Below, one piece after another: positions 43,106 to 52,140 of a DNA stretch of 64,000 nt. The position numbers were made by a program, and so were the translations under genes. The notes beneath the pieces were generated by a model that searched no databases, was not told where the DNA came from, and worked only from the letters and a program-made list of their open reading frames with translations. The DNA lies in contig JBBSEX010000002.1 in NCBI GenBank assembly GCA_038239345.1, positions 372,001 to 436,000 of the forward strand, in the 5' to 3' direction. The stretch comes from JBBSEX01 sp038239345 (GTDB lineage Bacteria > Acidobacteriota > Terriglobia > Bryobacterales > Bryobacteraceae). Every line of letters starts with the position of its first letter. The stretch's first letter is position 1.

Positions 43106-43690
43106 ATGGCGACTCTTTTGGTTGGCGATTATCGAATGGACAAGGCAGCGGGCAGAAGCGAGCACGATGTCAGCCTCCGCGAGATCCAGGAGCAGCAGAA
43201 TCGCTTTGTTTCTGAGAACTTGAAGCGGGTATTTCTCCTCATCTATCGCATTGTCGGTAACGTCGCCGATGCCCAGGATTTAACGCAGGAAGCGTTCATC
43301 AAGGCCCTGCAGCGGCAGGATCAACTGAAGGATCTGGATAAGGCCACGCACTGGCTGTCGCGAATCGCCAGCAACACCGCTATCGATTTCCTGCGACGCC
43401 ATGGCCGGGTGAATTTTTGCGAGATCGACGATATGCCCGAGCCGCTTAGCAGTTCTCCTGGTGAGAATCCGGAACAACTGCTCTTGCGCAGTGAACGGCG
43501 CGAGTATTTAGAGGGCGGACTGGATACCCTGACGGTTCGCGAACGGTCGGCGCTGTTGCTGCGCGATGTGGAAGGATTGCCGGCGGAAGAAGTGGCCAAA
43601 CATCTGAATTGTTCAAAGGCAACCGTCCGGTCTCATATCGCCAATGCGCGAGTAAAATTGCGCCGGTATCTGGAAAAGAGGAAGTCATGA
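43106..43690 (+). CDS. ECF-type RNA polymerase sigma factor
   Basis: Sigma-70 region 2 (RVFLLIYRIVGNVADAQDLT, QEAFIKALQRQD, WLSRIASNTAIDFLRR) and region 4 (LDTLTVRERSALLLRDVEGL, PAEEVAKHLNCSKATVRSHI). The start is uncertain: TTG 43067, ATG 43106 and ATG 43136 are all in frame, and the first conserved residues come later; I use 43106. The TGA overlaps the ATG of the anti-sigma gene. With no upstream gene in this direction it probably has its own promoter, perhaps autoregulated. Confidence 0.9.
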   Translation: MATLLVGDYRMDKAAGRSEHDVSLREIQEQQNRFVSENLKRVFLLIYRIVGNVADAQDLTQEAFIKALQRQDQLKDLDKATHWLSRIASNTAIDFLRRHGRVNFCEIDDMPEPLSSSPGENPEQLLLRSERREYLEGGLDTLTVRERSALLLRDVEGLPAEEVAKHLNCSKATVRSHIANARVKLRRYLEKRKS

Positions 43691-44304
43691 ACACGCATCC
43701 GCTGGAAACCGAATTGGCGTTGTATGCGGGGGGCGATGTCAGCCTTGCGAAGCGCTGGGGTTTGGGCCGGCATGTGGCGAAATGCGCGATCTGCCGCAAA
43801 CACATCCAGGCATTACAAACGACGCGGCAATCCCTGAAGGATTCGGCTGGCGAATTGCCCGATGGTATCAAGTGGGATCGGCTGGCATCGGAGATGACGG
43901 CAAACATTCGTCTCGGTCTGGAAGCGGGGGAGTGTGTCGCTCCGTTTACTTTGCGCCGTCCAAACAACGCATGGCGCGGTTTTGCTGCCGTGGGCGCGTT
44001 GTCCGGTCTGGTGATGGCGGCTTGGTTGCTGAACATGCCGGCGAGTCAGACTAATGCTGTAGTGGGTGCGTTCCGAAAAGTAGGGGTCCAGATGACGGGC
44101 CGGACGCTTTCGCCCGAGCAGGGCGTTACACTCGAAGGCGATCTGCGGGGCATCGAGGTTCGGGAAAATGGACATGCCCTGACGATGTTCAATCCGCGAA
44201 CGCAGCCCGTGCGCTTGTCGGTCAGCATGCAAGGTTCAATGGCGGCCCGCTACGTGGATTCCGATACGGGCCAAGTTACGATCACAAATGTTTATTCGCA
44301 GTAG
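43687..44304 (+). CDS. Membrane anti-sigma factor with zinc-finger motif
   Basis: The N-terminal cytoplasmic part has a zf-HC2-like motif, GRHVAKCAICRKHI (HxxxCxxC), near residue 30, as in ZAS anti-sigma factors that bind ECF sigmas. One membrane helix follows (GFAAVGALSGLVMAAWLLNM, near residue 98), then a periplasmic beta-rich domain of about 85 residues containing EQGVTLEGDLRGIEVRENGH, ALTMFNPRTQPVRLS. Start at ATG 43687 overlaps the sigma stop (ATGA), and its stop overlaps the downstream secreted gene. Confidence 0.82.
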   Translation: MNTHPLETELALYAGGDVSLAKRWGLGRHVAKCAICRKHIQALQTTRQSLKDSAGELPDGIKWDRLASEMTANIRLGLEAGECVAPFTLRRPNNAWRGFAAVGALSGLVMAAWLLNMPASQTNAVVGAFRKVGVQMTGRTLSPEQGVTLEGDLRGIEVRENGHALTMFNPRTQPVRLSVSMQGSMAARYVDSDTGQVTITNVYSQ

Positions 44305-45400
44305 ATTCGTTTTCCAATTCGCGACCTTGCTTACGTTAAGCGCTGCGGCGCTTTTCGCCCAGAGCCCCAACCAACCCAAAGCGATCTCGATGGTCCTGCC
44401 GCACGATTCGCCGGTCCTGATGGTGTCGTTCGCGGTGGACGATGCTTCCACGCCGCGGGGCGGGGCGATGCTCCTGAATTTGCACGCCTCGCTTACGCTT
44501 CGCAACGCCGGTGCCCAGCGCATTCGAGGAATCACATTCATCGTCCGGGCGCAGGATGTCACGCCTGGCGGCAAAGCATCGGTGGCTGTCCCCAGTCTTG
44601 ATGTCGCGCCGGGGGAAGTATTTCCCGTGCAGTTCGATCTGCGCTTGTTGCGGCCATTGCAGGCTGCTTCCGGCGGCCCGATGGTTCAGGTGGGGCTTGA
44701 CGGCGTGTTGTTCGATGACCTTCACTTCTATGGTCCGAATCAATTAAATTCGCGCCGCACGATGACTGTCTGGGAGATGGAAGCGCGTCGCGATCGGCGC
44801 TATTTCAAGGCTTTGCTCGAAAAGGGCGGGACTTCGGCTCTCCAACAGGAGATGGTGGCGAGCCTTGGCCGGCAGGACCGTCCACAAACCGGGATGTTGA
44901 TGACGCGCGGCCGGGCGACGAACGTCGATGCCGAACATCAGGTCGAATTTGCGTTCTTGCAACTACCCGATTCGCCTGTTCAGCCGACTGGCGGTACGGC
45001 GAGAATTATCAGCAACGAGGCCCGCGCACCGCGCTTCGAAGTGAAAAACACATCCGGCCGTGCCGTGCGCTACATGGAAATTGGCTGGATCCTTAAAGAC
45101 AATCAAGGCCGGGAATTCCTGGCTGGATCCATGCCGGCCGATATGAGTTTGGCGCCGGGCGAGAAAAAGATGATCTCCCAAGATGCATCATTGAAATTTC
45201 CCGAGCGGGCGGGGATTGCCTCAATGACTGGCTTCGTCGACAACGTCGAGTACGGCGATGGCAATGTTTGGATTCCCAGCCGAACGGCTCTTGCGTCGTT
45301 GCAGAACATCGTGGCGCCATCACCGGAAGAGCAGCGCCTGGTGCAAATTTATCGCAAGAAGGGGCTGAGTGGTTTGGTTGAGGAGCTAAAGAAATTCTGA
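44288..45400 (+). CDS. Exported protein coupled to the sigma/anti-sigma pair, unknown
   Basis: Protein of 370 residues with a signal peptide (FQFATLLTLSAAALFAQ). Beta-rich, with two segments resembling FxxAL/CARDB-like folds: LNLHASLTLRNAGAQRIRGI, TFIVRAQDVTPGGK, and RFEVKNTSGRAVRYMEIGWI, LKDNQGREFLAG. I do not recognise the family. Its ATG lies 17 bases inside the anti-sigma gene, so it is co-translated with it and may be the signal sensor or effector of that sigma system. Its TGA overlaps a CTG start of the following small gene. Confidence 0.75.
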   Translation: MFIRSRFVFQFATLLTLSAAALFAQSPNQPKAISMVLPHDSPVLMVSFAVDDASTPRGGAMLLNLHASLTLRNAGAQRIRGITFIVRAQDVTPGGKASVAVPSLDVAPGEVFPVQFDLRLLRPLQAASGGPMVQVGLDGVLFDDLHFYGPNQLNSRRTMTVWEMEARRDRRYFKALLEKGGTSALQQEMVASLGRQDRPQTGMLMTRGRATNVDAEHQVEFAFLQLPDSPVQPTGGTARIISNEARAPRFEVKNTSGRAVRYMEIGWILKDNQGREFLAGSMPADMSLAPGEKKMISQDASLKFPERAGIASMTGFVDNVEYGDGNVWIPSRTALASLQNIVAPSPEEQRLVQIYRKKGLSGLVEELKKF

Positions 45401-45624
45401 GCGAACAACAATTAATCGGTTGGGCGCCAGAGGCTCTTGATTTGCCCGAAAGACTCGCCTACGCGGGGCGATGGGTTGCACTGGAAATTTATGATCCGGA
45501 GACTCTACCATTGCGAAAGATTGAGGCGGTGGGAAATAGCGCGGCCGACTGTGTGGAAATGATCAGAGCCCGAGGCCTGGACCCCGGGCACTTCGAGTTC
45601 ATTACTCTTAACTCGCCCTACTAG
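45397..45624 (+). CDS. 75-residue DUF5678-like protein, probable CTG start
   Basis: The sequence LPERLAYAGRWVALEIYDPE, TLPLRKIEAVGNSAADCVEM, IRARGLDPGHFEFITL has the GRWVAL pattern of DUF5678-like small proteins of unknown function. The frame is open from 45382, with no ATG or GTG before 45442. CTG at 45397 overlaps the preceding TGA exactly as ATGA overlaps do elsewhere here, and GGAG lies about 11 bases upstream, so CTG initiation giving MSEQQLIGWAPEAL is my choice. TTG 45442 would give a 60-residue protein. Confidence 0.6.
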   Translation: MSEQQLIGWAPEALDLPERLAYAGRWVALEIYDPETLPLRKIEAVGNSAADCVEMIRARGLDPGHFEFITLNSPY

Positions 45625-45627
45625 AAG

Positions 45628-46005
45628 CTATTTCTTCTTCTTCGAATTGGCCAAGGTGAGATTGGCGGAATCGTCATCGTGCTGATTCAGGCTGATGGTT
45701 CCAATTAGGGCGACATTGCCACCGGACGACAGAATCTTGCGGCTGGTTTCCTTGGAGCTGTTGAAGGCGACTCCCCGGACGGAAACGAATTTCTGGACGA
45801 TTTCCAGGGGAACTTTAGCCTGCAGCAAGACAATGATTTCGCCTTCGGTTAGCGGCTGCCCGGCGGGAACGGCGAATGTGGCCGACGATCCGCCATCGTC
45901 CGGTTTCATCGAATCCTGACGCGTTTGCGCCGCACTTAAACCTAGCGAAAGTGCTGCCAACAGTAGCGGGCACACGACAGCTGGACCGAACTTCCATGTA
46001 CGCAT
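45628..46005 (-). CDS. Secreted protein with a single acidobacterial helical motif
   Basis: Signal peptide (MRTWKFGPAVVCPLLLAALSLGLSA) and a 100-residue domain. The segment LTEGEIIVLLQAKVPLEIVQ, KFVSVRGVAFNSSKETSRKI, LSSGGNVALIGTI resembles the helical repeat often seen at the ends of acidobacterial secreted or TPR proteins (pattern LLxxxVPxxxVxxxVxxRGxxF). Role unknown. The tail is lysine-rich (NSKKKK). It converges with the DUF5678-like gene, three bases apart. Confidence 0.65.
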   Translation of the reverse strand: MRTWKFGPAVVCPLLLAALSLGLSAAQTRQDSMKPDDGGSSATFAVPAGQPLTEGEIIVLLQAKVPLEIVQKFVSVRGVAFNSSKETSRKILSSGGNVALIGTISLNQHDDDSANLTLANSKKKK

Positions 46006-46038
46006 TTAATTCTCCCCTTCGAATTTACGGCAACTAGA

Positions 46039-46170
46039 ATGGGCAGTATAGCATCTTTTATTAAATGGTTGAATTCCAAGTGGATGAATGTTACTAAGGG
46101 CGCTGAGGGACTGTTTGACCGGGCGCCGGTAGGCGTCATGCACTACAGCGAAGTGGGATACTACGAGTAA
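46039..46170 (+). CDS. 43-residue small protein upstream of the 518-residue membrane gene, hypothetical
   Basis: ATG 46039 to TAA 46170 reads MGSIASFIKWLNSKWMNVTK, then GAEGLFDRAPVGVMHYSEVG and YYE. Amphipathic N-terminal helix with two tryptophans and a Gly/Asp/Tyr-rich end. It fills the only sizeable gap here, starts in the 5' direction of the next gene, and ends 12 bases before that gene's TTG. No comparison was possible, so it may be a chance frame. Confidence 0.5.
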   Translation: MGSIASFIKWLNSKWMNVTKGAEGLFDRAPVGVMHYSEVGYYE

Positions 46171-46182
46171 CCGGCGGCCAAC

Positions 46183-47739
46183 TTGGACGAAAATAGAACT
46201 CTTCCGCTCCTGCTTCAGCACGCTAGACGACGCGACATGACGCAGCTCCTCCTGGAGCAAACGGCGCTTGCGGCCTCCATCGCCTTAGGCGGAGCCGTCA
46301 TCCTTCTGATCATCGGCACACAGATTCTCGATTGGTATTGGCTCGTCCTGCTATTTGGCATCGCCCTCGGCATCGGAATCTATCGAGTTCGCCGGCGCAT
46401 TCCGTCTTCGTATGTTCTAGCCCAGCGGATCGATTCCAAGCTGCGGTTCCACGACACGCTTTCCACCGCCGTCCACTTCCTGAGTGCACCGCCCCCCATT
46501 TCGCAAGAGGCTTTATTGACACAGCGAGCCGGGGCGGAGAAGATGGCGCAAACCGCCGACCTTAAGGTCGCGCTACCGTATCGCCGGCCGGCGGCTGCCT
46601 ATTCATTAGCCGTTGTGGCGATTGCCTGCGTGACGATGTTCGCAATCCGTTATGGCGTCACCCGCAGCCTGGATCTGCATCCTTCGCTGGTACAGGCCGC
46701 GCTGGATACATTCTTCACGCCGGGTAAGGATCTAGCCGCTAATCAGCGCACGCCGATGCAGAAGAAGCTGCAAGAGCAATTGCAGAAACTCGGGATCAGC
46801 CCCGATACCAACGATCCCAAAATTTCGACGCAGGACCCAGCTTACGACTCTCCGCTGAATAGCGCCGAATCGCCCGAAGCCAACAGTTCGGCGACCGATA
46901 CGGATGCCGCAAAATCGAAGGTCAGCGGACCGCCATCGCAGAAGCCGGGCGGAGATGAATCAGGCGAAGGCAGCGGCGAGAAGGGCGAGAAATCCTCGGA
47001 CTCGGCTTCGCAAAACGGATCCGACGACAAGTCCGGCGGCGATTCCGCGCCAGGTAAACCGGAAGCGAAGTCGAGCTCCGGCAAGCAGCAGTCTGGCAAA
47101 TCCGGCGACAACAGCAGCCTGATGGACAAGATGAAAGATGCCATGGCCAACTTGATGAACAAGTTGAAGCCGCAGCCGAAAACCGGGGATGGACAGCAGT
47201 CGGCTGCAAACCAATCGCAGCAGGGTGCCTCGCAACAACAGGGTCAAAAAGGCGCGCCGGCGCCTGGTAAGCCGTCCAATGGTGCGGAACAACAGGGCGA
47301 TCAGGAAGGCGATCAGCAATCCGATAAAGGCGAGAAAGCGCAGAACGCTCAGGGAAAAAATGGCGACAAGAATTCTGAGCGGGCGGCATCGCCTGATGCC
47401 AAGAGCGGGGTGGGTAAGCAGGACGGTGATAAAGAAGCACGGGAAGCCGAGCAATTACAGGCGATGGGGAAGATCAGCGAGATTATCGGCAAGCGTTCGG
47501 CGAATGTCAGCGGGCAGGTAATGGTAGAGGTCGGCGGGGGAAAGCAGACATTGAAAACTGCTTATTCACAGCAGTTGGCGATTCATCAGGAAGCCGGCGG
47601 CGAGATTCATCGCGATGAAGTGCCGCTGATGTATCAACAATACGTGCAGCAGTATTTCGAGGAGATTCGAAAATCGCCAGGCTCGGCGAAGGCGTCTGCT
47701 CCGGCGAAATCGGCCCTGGGCAAGGGTCCTAAATCTTGA
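46183..47739 (+). CDS. Membrane protein with low-complexity periplasmic or cytoplasmic tail
   Basis: 518 residues, TTG start (ATG at 46237 is an alternative). Two hydrophobic helices near 34-63 (ASIALGGAVILLIIGTQILD, WYWLVLLFGIALGIGIY) and one near 130-150 (AAAYSLAVVAIACVTMFA). Between residues about 220 and 430 it is a low-complexity Gly/Ser/Gln/Lys/Asp stretch with many QGQQ-like and SGEK repeats. A conserved-looking end follows (MGKISEIIGKRSANVSGQVM, VEVGGGKQTLKTAY, EVPLMYQQYVQQYFEEIR). Such proteins often occur beside MoxR ATPase and VWA-domain genes, which are not within this window. Confidence 0.75.
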   Translation: MDENRTLPLLLQHARRRDMTQLLLEQTALAASIALGGAVILLIIGTQILDWYWLVLLFGIALGIGIYRVRRRIPSSYVLAQRIDSKLRFHDTLSTAVHFLSAPPPISQEALLTQRAGAEKMAQTADLKVALPYRRPAAAYSLAVVAIACVTMFAIRYGVTRSLDLHPSLVQAALDTFFTPGKDLAANQRTPMQKKLQEQLQKLGISPDTNDPKISTQDPAYDSPLNSAESPEANSSATDTDAAKSKVSGPPSQKPGGDESGEGSGEKGEKSSDSASQNGSDDKSGGDSAPGKPEAKSSSGKQQSGKSGDNSSLMDKMKDAMANLMNKLKPQPKTGDGQQSAANQSQQGASQQQGQKGAPAPGKPSNGAEQQGDQEGDQQSDKGEKAQNAQGKNGDKNSERAASPDAKSGVGKQDGDKEAREAEQLQAMGKISEIIGKRSANVSGQVMVEVGGGKQTLKTAYSQQLAIHQEAGGEIHRDEVPLMYQQYVQQYFEEIRKSPGSAKASAPAKSALGKGPKS

Positions 47740-48759
47740 TTACTTTTTTCCTTTGCTAACCGCGATCCCCGACGCGAAGTAATTCACAACCTTCGCTTCA
47801 TCGCGCGCCACTTCGTAATACGCCGCTTTCAACAGCTGATCTTTTCTATTGCGCAGATTTTCGCGAATGCTTTGCTGTACCGTCGGATCGTTCAGCGCAC
47901 GCTGGCCGGCTGGCTCTTTCGTGAATACCTTGAAGATGCGATACCCTTCGCCGGTATGAATAATTTCCGTGATCTGTCCGCTGGGCAGAGCCATGATGCG
48001 TTTGCGCAATTCGACGTTGGCCTTATCCAAGGACGATTCCGGAATGAAGCCAAGATCGCCACCGTTCTGCGCTGAGTTCGCGTCCTCGGAATAGTTTTGG
48101 GCAAGCATTGCGAAGTCCTCGCCTTGGCGCAACCGCTCGAATATCATTTTGATCTTCTTCTGGGCTTCGTCTTCCGTGCGCGCTTTATCGTTCTTCAAAT
48201 TGCGCACGCTGGGATCGGGATTCGGCGTCACCAAAATCTGCGCCATCCGCACCTGCGGTTCTGGAAGATTGAAGTTGGCTTTGTTGGCGTTATAAAAGTC
48301 GGAGATATCTTTGTCGGTGATTTCGATAGGCCCGGTCACCTCTTTATTGAACAGCTTTTGAATACTTAGATCGCGCCGTAACTGCACTTTTAAATCGTCT
48401 ACACCCATCTTCCGGGCGGTGAGTTGTTTCAGGAACTCCTCTTGCGTGAACGGCGCCTTCAGCTCATTAAACTTCGCTTCCACATCGCTATCGACGGCCA
48501 TCAGGCCGAGCTTTTCGGCACGCTGCAGCATGATTTCGCTATCGATCAAAGTGCGCAGCACTTCCAACTTTTGGATCAGCATCTGATCGTCGCTGGGGCG
48601 ATCGGTCGGCGATCCGAGCGACGCCTGATACTGCTTATCCATTTGGGCGTACGTGATGGGACGGGTGTTGACGGTGGCCGCCACGTTAGGTCCTGGCGAC
48701 TGCTTGCATCCCGATAGAACAATCAGGCAGAGAGGTAGTGCGGCTGAAAAGAAACGCAT
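47740..48759 (-). CDS. Periplasmic peptidyl-prolyl isomerase lipoprotein (SurA/PrsA-like)
   Basis: Lipoprotein of 339 residues; lipobox LSGC with Cys18. An N-terminal chaperone region (about 25-150) precedes a parvulin/PpiC domain (about 165-280: VRMAQILVTPNPDPSVRNLK, GEDFAMLAQNYSEDANSAQN, GGDLGFIPESSLD). The C-terminal helix completes the fold as in SurA. It likely helps outer-membrane protein folding. Start ATG at 48757-48759; it converges with the 518-residue gene. Confidence 0.88.
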   Translation of the reverse strand: MRFFSAALPLCLIVLSGCKQSPGPNVAATVNTRPITYAQMDKQYQASLGSPTDRPSDDQMLIQKLEVLRTLIDSEIMLQRAEKLGLMAVDSDVEAKFNELKAPFTQEEFLKQLTARKMGVDDLKVQLRRDLSIQKLFNKEVTGPIEITDKDISDFYNANKANFNLPEPQVRMAQILVTPNPDPSVRNLKNDKARTEDEAQKKIKMIFERLRQGEDFAMLAQNYSEDANSAQNGGDLGFIPESSLDKANVELRKRIMALPSGQITEIIHTGEGYRIFKVFTKEPAGQRALNDPTVQQSIRENLRNRKDQLLKAAYYEVARDEAKVVNYFASGIAVSKGKK

Positions 48760-48803
48760 TGCGATAGATCCTCATTCTACTAGGAATCGTTCGCGAGCGA
48801 TGG

Positions 48804-51800
48804 TCACGCTTTGACGGACGCGGTTCGCTCCAGCTTTCCCCAGCCCACTAAACGTCCCCGCATCGCATAGACCATCGATTTAAACAGGACGTAGTTCATC
48901 AGTTGGCGAAAATAAATCCGTTGAAAGAAGAGCAGCGATAGATCCCACGGCGGTTCGCGCTCAAGGCTGTATGCCAACAGCGCCGTACATAATTCCAGCA
49001 CAAAAAATCCGAAATAGTAGAGCAGCACGATGCGCCAATTGCCGGCCCAAAGCGCCAGGATCATCGCTAATTCCGCAAGGGGGGAGAGGATCGCCAGCAG
49101 CACCTGGAAGATCCAGATACTGGGGAGGGCCAGCAGGCCAAGAAATCCATACTGAGGATCGAATGTTGCGTCGCGATGTTTCCAGGCGGCCTGCAGCGTG
49201 CCGAAAGCCCAGCGAAAACGCTGCTTGGCAAGGGCTCTCGTGGTCTCGGGCGCCTCGGTGTAAGCGACGCCGTTTTCTTCGTAGCGAATCTGATGCCCAA
49301 GGCGGCGAATGGCCAGCGTGATGTCGGTATCTTCGGCCAGCGTATCGTCGCCAAACCCGCCCAGATCCAGAATTAATTGTTTTCGCCAGGCGCCCACGGC
49401 GCCGGGAACAACGGTGATGGCGTTCAACATGTCCAGCGCCCGGCGATCCAGATTGAATCCACAGATGTACTCGATCGATTGGAACTTCGTCAGCCATTTT
49501 TGACGGTTCCCCACCCTGGCGTTGCCCGATACCGCGGCTACTTTGGGATCGGCGAAATGGCGGATCAAATACTCGATTGTCTTCTTGCGGAAGATCGTGT
49601 CGGCATCGCAGGCAACCAGCACTTCGTACTTCGCCTGCGCGATACCGTGATTGAGTGCCGATGATTTTCCCCCGTTGGGCTGGGTCAAAATGCGAACGCA
49701 GGGATCGCTTCCGAACGCATCGCGCAACACCTGCAATGTCCGATCCTTCGACCCATCGTCGACGACGATCACCTCCATCCCATCGTAGCCGTTGTCGAGA
49801 ATCGACCTCACGGTCCGCACAATCACTTTATCTTCGTTATACGCCGCAATGATCACCGACACATCGGGCCGGAAGCTGGAATCGAACTGGCGCTTACCCG
49901 CTTTCCACTTCTGAACGAGTGCCAATATTCCGAAGACTACGGAGCGGCACAGCGTTAAATAGATAGCACACAGAAACAACAAGCCGACCAGGCTCTTGAA
50001 GGCGCTTTGCGTATCCAGTGCGCCCCCTTCAAATTCGGCCAATCGCGCTTCCTGCTTGGTGGGGCTGGGCATGATCTGGGCGCGCGTTTTGCCCATCAAT
50101 TGTTCCAGCGAAACGAACGTATAGCCCAACTTGCGAAGGCTATCGATGATGCGCGGCAACGCCGTAACGGTGGCGGAGCGATCCCCGCCGGCATCGTGCA
50201 GCAGAATCACGTGCCCGCCGGCTTGCGCTTCTTTCACCACCTCTTCCACGATCTTGTCGGCCGTCACGCCAGCCTCCCAATCGCGCGGATCGATACTCTC
50301 GCTGATGGTGATGTAGTTCATCAGCTGCGCGCGCAGCAGCGGCAGGACCTCTTCCGGTGTTTGCGGTTCGCTATCGGCGTTATACGGCGGACGAAAAAGC
50401 GTCGTTAAACTACCGGTGTCGTGTTCAATCAGGCGCTGCGTCAGACTGAGCTCGATACGAGTGCGATCTTCCGAAACAGTGGCAATATTCGGATGCGTGT
50501 AGGTGTGATTGCCAAGCAGATGGCCGTCGAGAAAGGTCCGCTTGATTAGCGCCGGATAGCGCTCGGCATTTACGCCCACCACGAAGAATGCCGCCGGCGC
50601 ATTTTCGCGCTTGAGAATATCAAGCACCTGTGGCGTGAAGTTCGTGTCAGGACCGTCGTCAAACGTCAACGCCAGCGTTTTCGGCGCCCCCGCCCCACTA
50701 CGTTCGATGTCGTAATAAGCAGGAAGCTCATTGTATTGCTCGGCGTAATCGTCGTCAGAATTCTTCCAGACATTTCGCGCCCCCTTGCGCGGCGTCGAGG
50801 CTACCCGCAGCACTTCCCCTTCGCCGTAACGGTTCACGTGTTCCTGCGCTGTCAGCTCAAACAGGTTATACCCGGGAAAGTCGATGGTGGGCCATTTGCT
50901 TCGCGCGAGAACCTTCCACAATCCCGGATCTTCGCTGCCCAGCCGCCACACGGCCATTCCGCGAAAGCCTGCATCGGAAACGGAATTCACTTGATTCAAA
51001 GCCGTGGCTGCATCCAGAAACCAAACCTCGTGTTGACCGGAATTGCTCGAGTAACGCAGTACCGGATTTTTCGTGTTGCCATCCCATTGAATCTGAGCCT
51101 TGTTCTGCCGGGCTGCGGAAATCACATCGCCGAAAGTTACTTCGCGGCCGGCCTGTCCGCCGATCACCCAGTCATACCCGTAGTTACCGATACCGACGAT
51201 TGTCTTGTCGCCAGGCAGCACTTTGCTCAGGCGGTCCAGTTCTCTATCAAACCAATTTTGCGACGCCACCGGACCCGGCGAGCTCGATTGATAATGTTCG
51301 TCATAAACCATCGCCACGGTGTAATCGTTGATTGCTCCCAGGCGCTTCAGGTCATACGCTTCATCGTCGGACGGCACGCACTCGGTTACCAGCAGGTGTT
51401 CCGGCGCAAGCTTGGCTTTCAGCAGGCGCATGAACTCGACAAGATTGCCGCTATCGCGCTTATCTAATTGCTCAAAATCGATATTGATCCCGGCGAATTT
51501 ATGCTCGCCAATATTGAAGTAAATGTTCTCCACTAGTTCTTCGCGGCTGGCCGGAGTTAGCAGAACCTGATGCAGGTCGCCTGCCTGCCAGCCACTGCGG
51601 AAGTTGGTTAGAAGCGCCAGAACCGGCATGTGTGCGTCAGCGGCTATCTTAATAATCGTGGCGTCCGATTCGTCGGTGATTTTGCCTTTAGCATTCGCTA
51701 GAGTTAGCCACTCCGGAACCAGATGCGTCATCCGGCCCAAGTTCAAGCGCAGCGAGACTTTACTCGCGTCGTCCCAGTTCACGAAGAATCCAAAAACTAC

Positions 51801-52127
51801 GGGCTGGCTGTCGTTCGGCTTGGGCGCGATGCGGGGATGAATTATCGGCGACGATGAGCGAACGTATTTCACGTTCCGGTCATAAATGAACGGTACGTTC
51901 TTCGCGGCCCTCTCTCCGCGAATAATTCCGCGAACTTCCAGCAGGTTCGCCAGATGCTCCACCCGCGGCAGACCTAACGCGGGAAGCTGCGGACTGCTGA
52001 AGATAGCCAAGCCGAGAATCACCAGCGCTGCGCCCAGCAGGATGCCGGTTACCTGTAGCGACCGCCGGAATCGACGCCAGCGTTTTCCACTCGGATCGTG
52101 AAAGACAAAACTCTTCTCTGCATTCAT
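48804..52127 (-). CDS. GH18-like / polysaccharide deacetylase / glycosyltransferase 2 fusion
   Basis: One polypeptide of 1107 residues with three enzyme-like parts. A membrane anchor (26-46) is followed by a GH18/YaaH-type region (about 107-415) with the catalytic-type FAGINIDFEQ (Asp217, Glu219). A CE4/NodB deacetylase (about 484-680) has TFDDGPD (Asp490), GNHTYTHPN (His541, His545), FRPPYN and LLHDAGGDR. A membrane helix (711-738) precedes a GT2 domain (about 756-985) with SVIIAAYNE, CDADT (Asp841, Asp843), AEDTD (932-935) and QRFRW (969-973), then C-terminal helices. It resembles a PgaC/HasA synthase fused to its extracellular deacetylase/hydrolase. Product unknown; amino-sugar polymer likely. 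Confidence 0.9.
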   Translation of the reverse strand: MNAEKSFVFHDPSGKRWRRFRRSLQVTGILLGAALVILGLAIFSSPQLPALGLPRVEHLANLLEVRGIIRGERAAKNVPFIYDRNVKYVRSSSPIIHPRIAPKPNDSQPVVFGFFVNWDDASKVSLRLNLGRMTHLVPEWLTLANAKGKITDESDATIIKIAADAHMPVLALLTNFRSGWQAGDLHQVLLTPASREELVENIYFNIGEHKFAGINIDFEQLDKRDSGNLVEFMRLLKAKLAPEHLLVTECVPSDDEAYDLKRLGAINDYTVAMVYDEHYQSSSPGPVASQNWFDRELDRLSKVLPGDKTIVGIGNYGYDWVIGGQAGREVTFGDVISAARQNKAQIQWDGNTKNPVLRYSSNSGQHEVWFLDAATALNQVNSVSDAGFRGMAVWRLGSEDPGLWKVLARSKWPTIDFPGYNLFELTAQEHVNRYGEGEVLRVASTPRKGARNVWKNSDDDYAEQYNELPAYYDIERSGAGAPKTLALTFDDGPDTNFTPQVLDILKRENAPAAFFVVGVNAERYPALIKRTFLDGHLLGNHTYTHPNIATVSEDRTRIELSLTQRLIEHDTGSLTTLFRPPYNADSEPQTPEEVLPLLRAQLMNYITISESIDPRDWEAGVTADKIVEEVVKEAQAGGHVILLHDAGGDRSATVTALPRIIDSLRKLGYTFVSLEQLMGKTRAQIMPSPTKQEARLAEFEGGALDTQSAFKSLVGLLFLCAIYLTLCRSVVFGILALVQKWKAGKRQFDSSFRPDVSVIIAAYNEDKVIVRTVRSILDNGYDGMEVIVVDDGSKDRTLQVLRDAFGSDPCVRILTQPNGGKSSALNHGIAQAKYEVLVACDADTIFRKKTIEYLIRHFADPKVAAVSGNARVGNRQKWLTKFQSIEYICGFNLDRRALDMLNAITVVPGAVGAWRKQLILDLGGFGDDTLAEDTDITLAIRRLGHQIRYEENGVAYTEAPETTRALAKQRFRWAFGTLQAAWKHRDATFDPQYGFLGLLALPSIWIFQVLLAILSPLAELAMILALWAGNWRIVLLYYFGFFVLELCTALLAYSLEREPPWDLSLLFFQRIYFRQLMNYVLFKSMVYAMRGRLVGWGKLERTASVKA

Positions 52128-52140
52128 GCGTGGTTAAATT

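Noticed and set aside
48804..52127. Artificial fusion of separate genes
   Set aside because: The reading frame is continuous, with sensible linkers and membrane helices between domains and no internal start or ribosome-binding site at the junctions.
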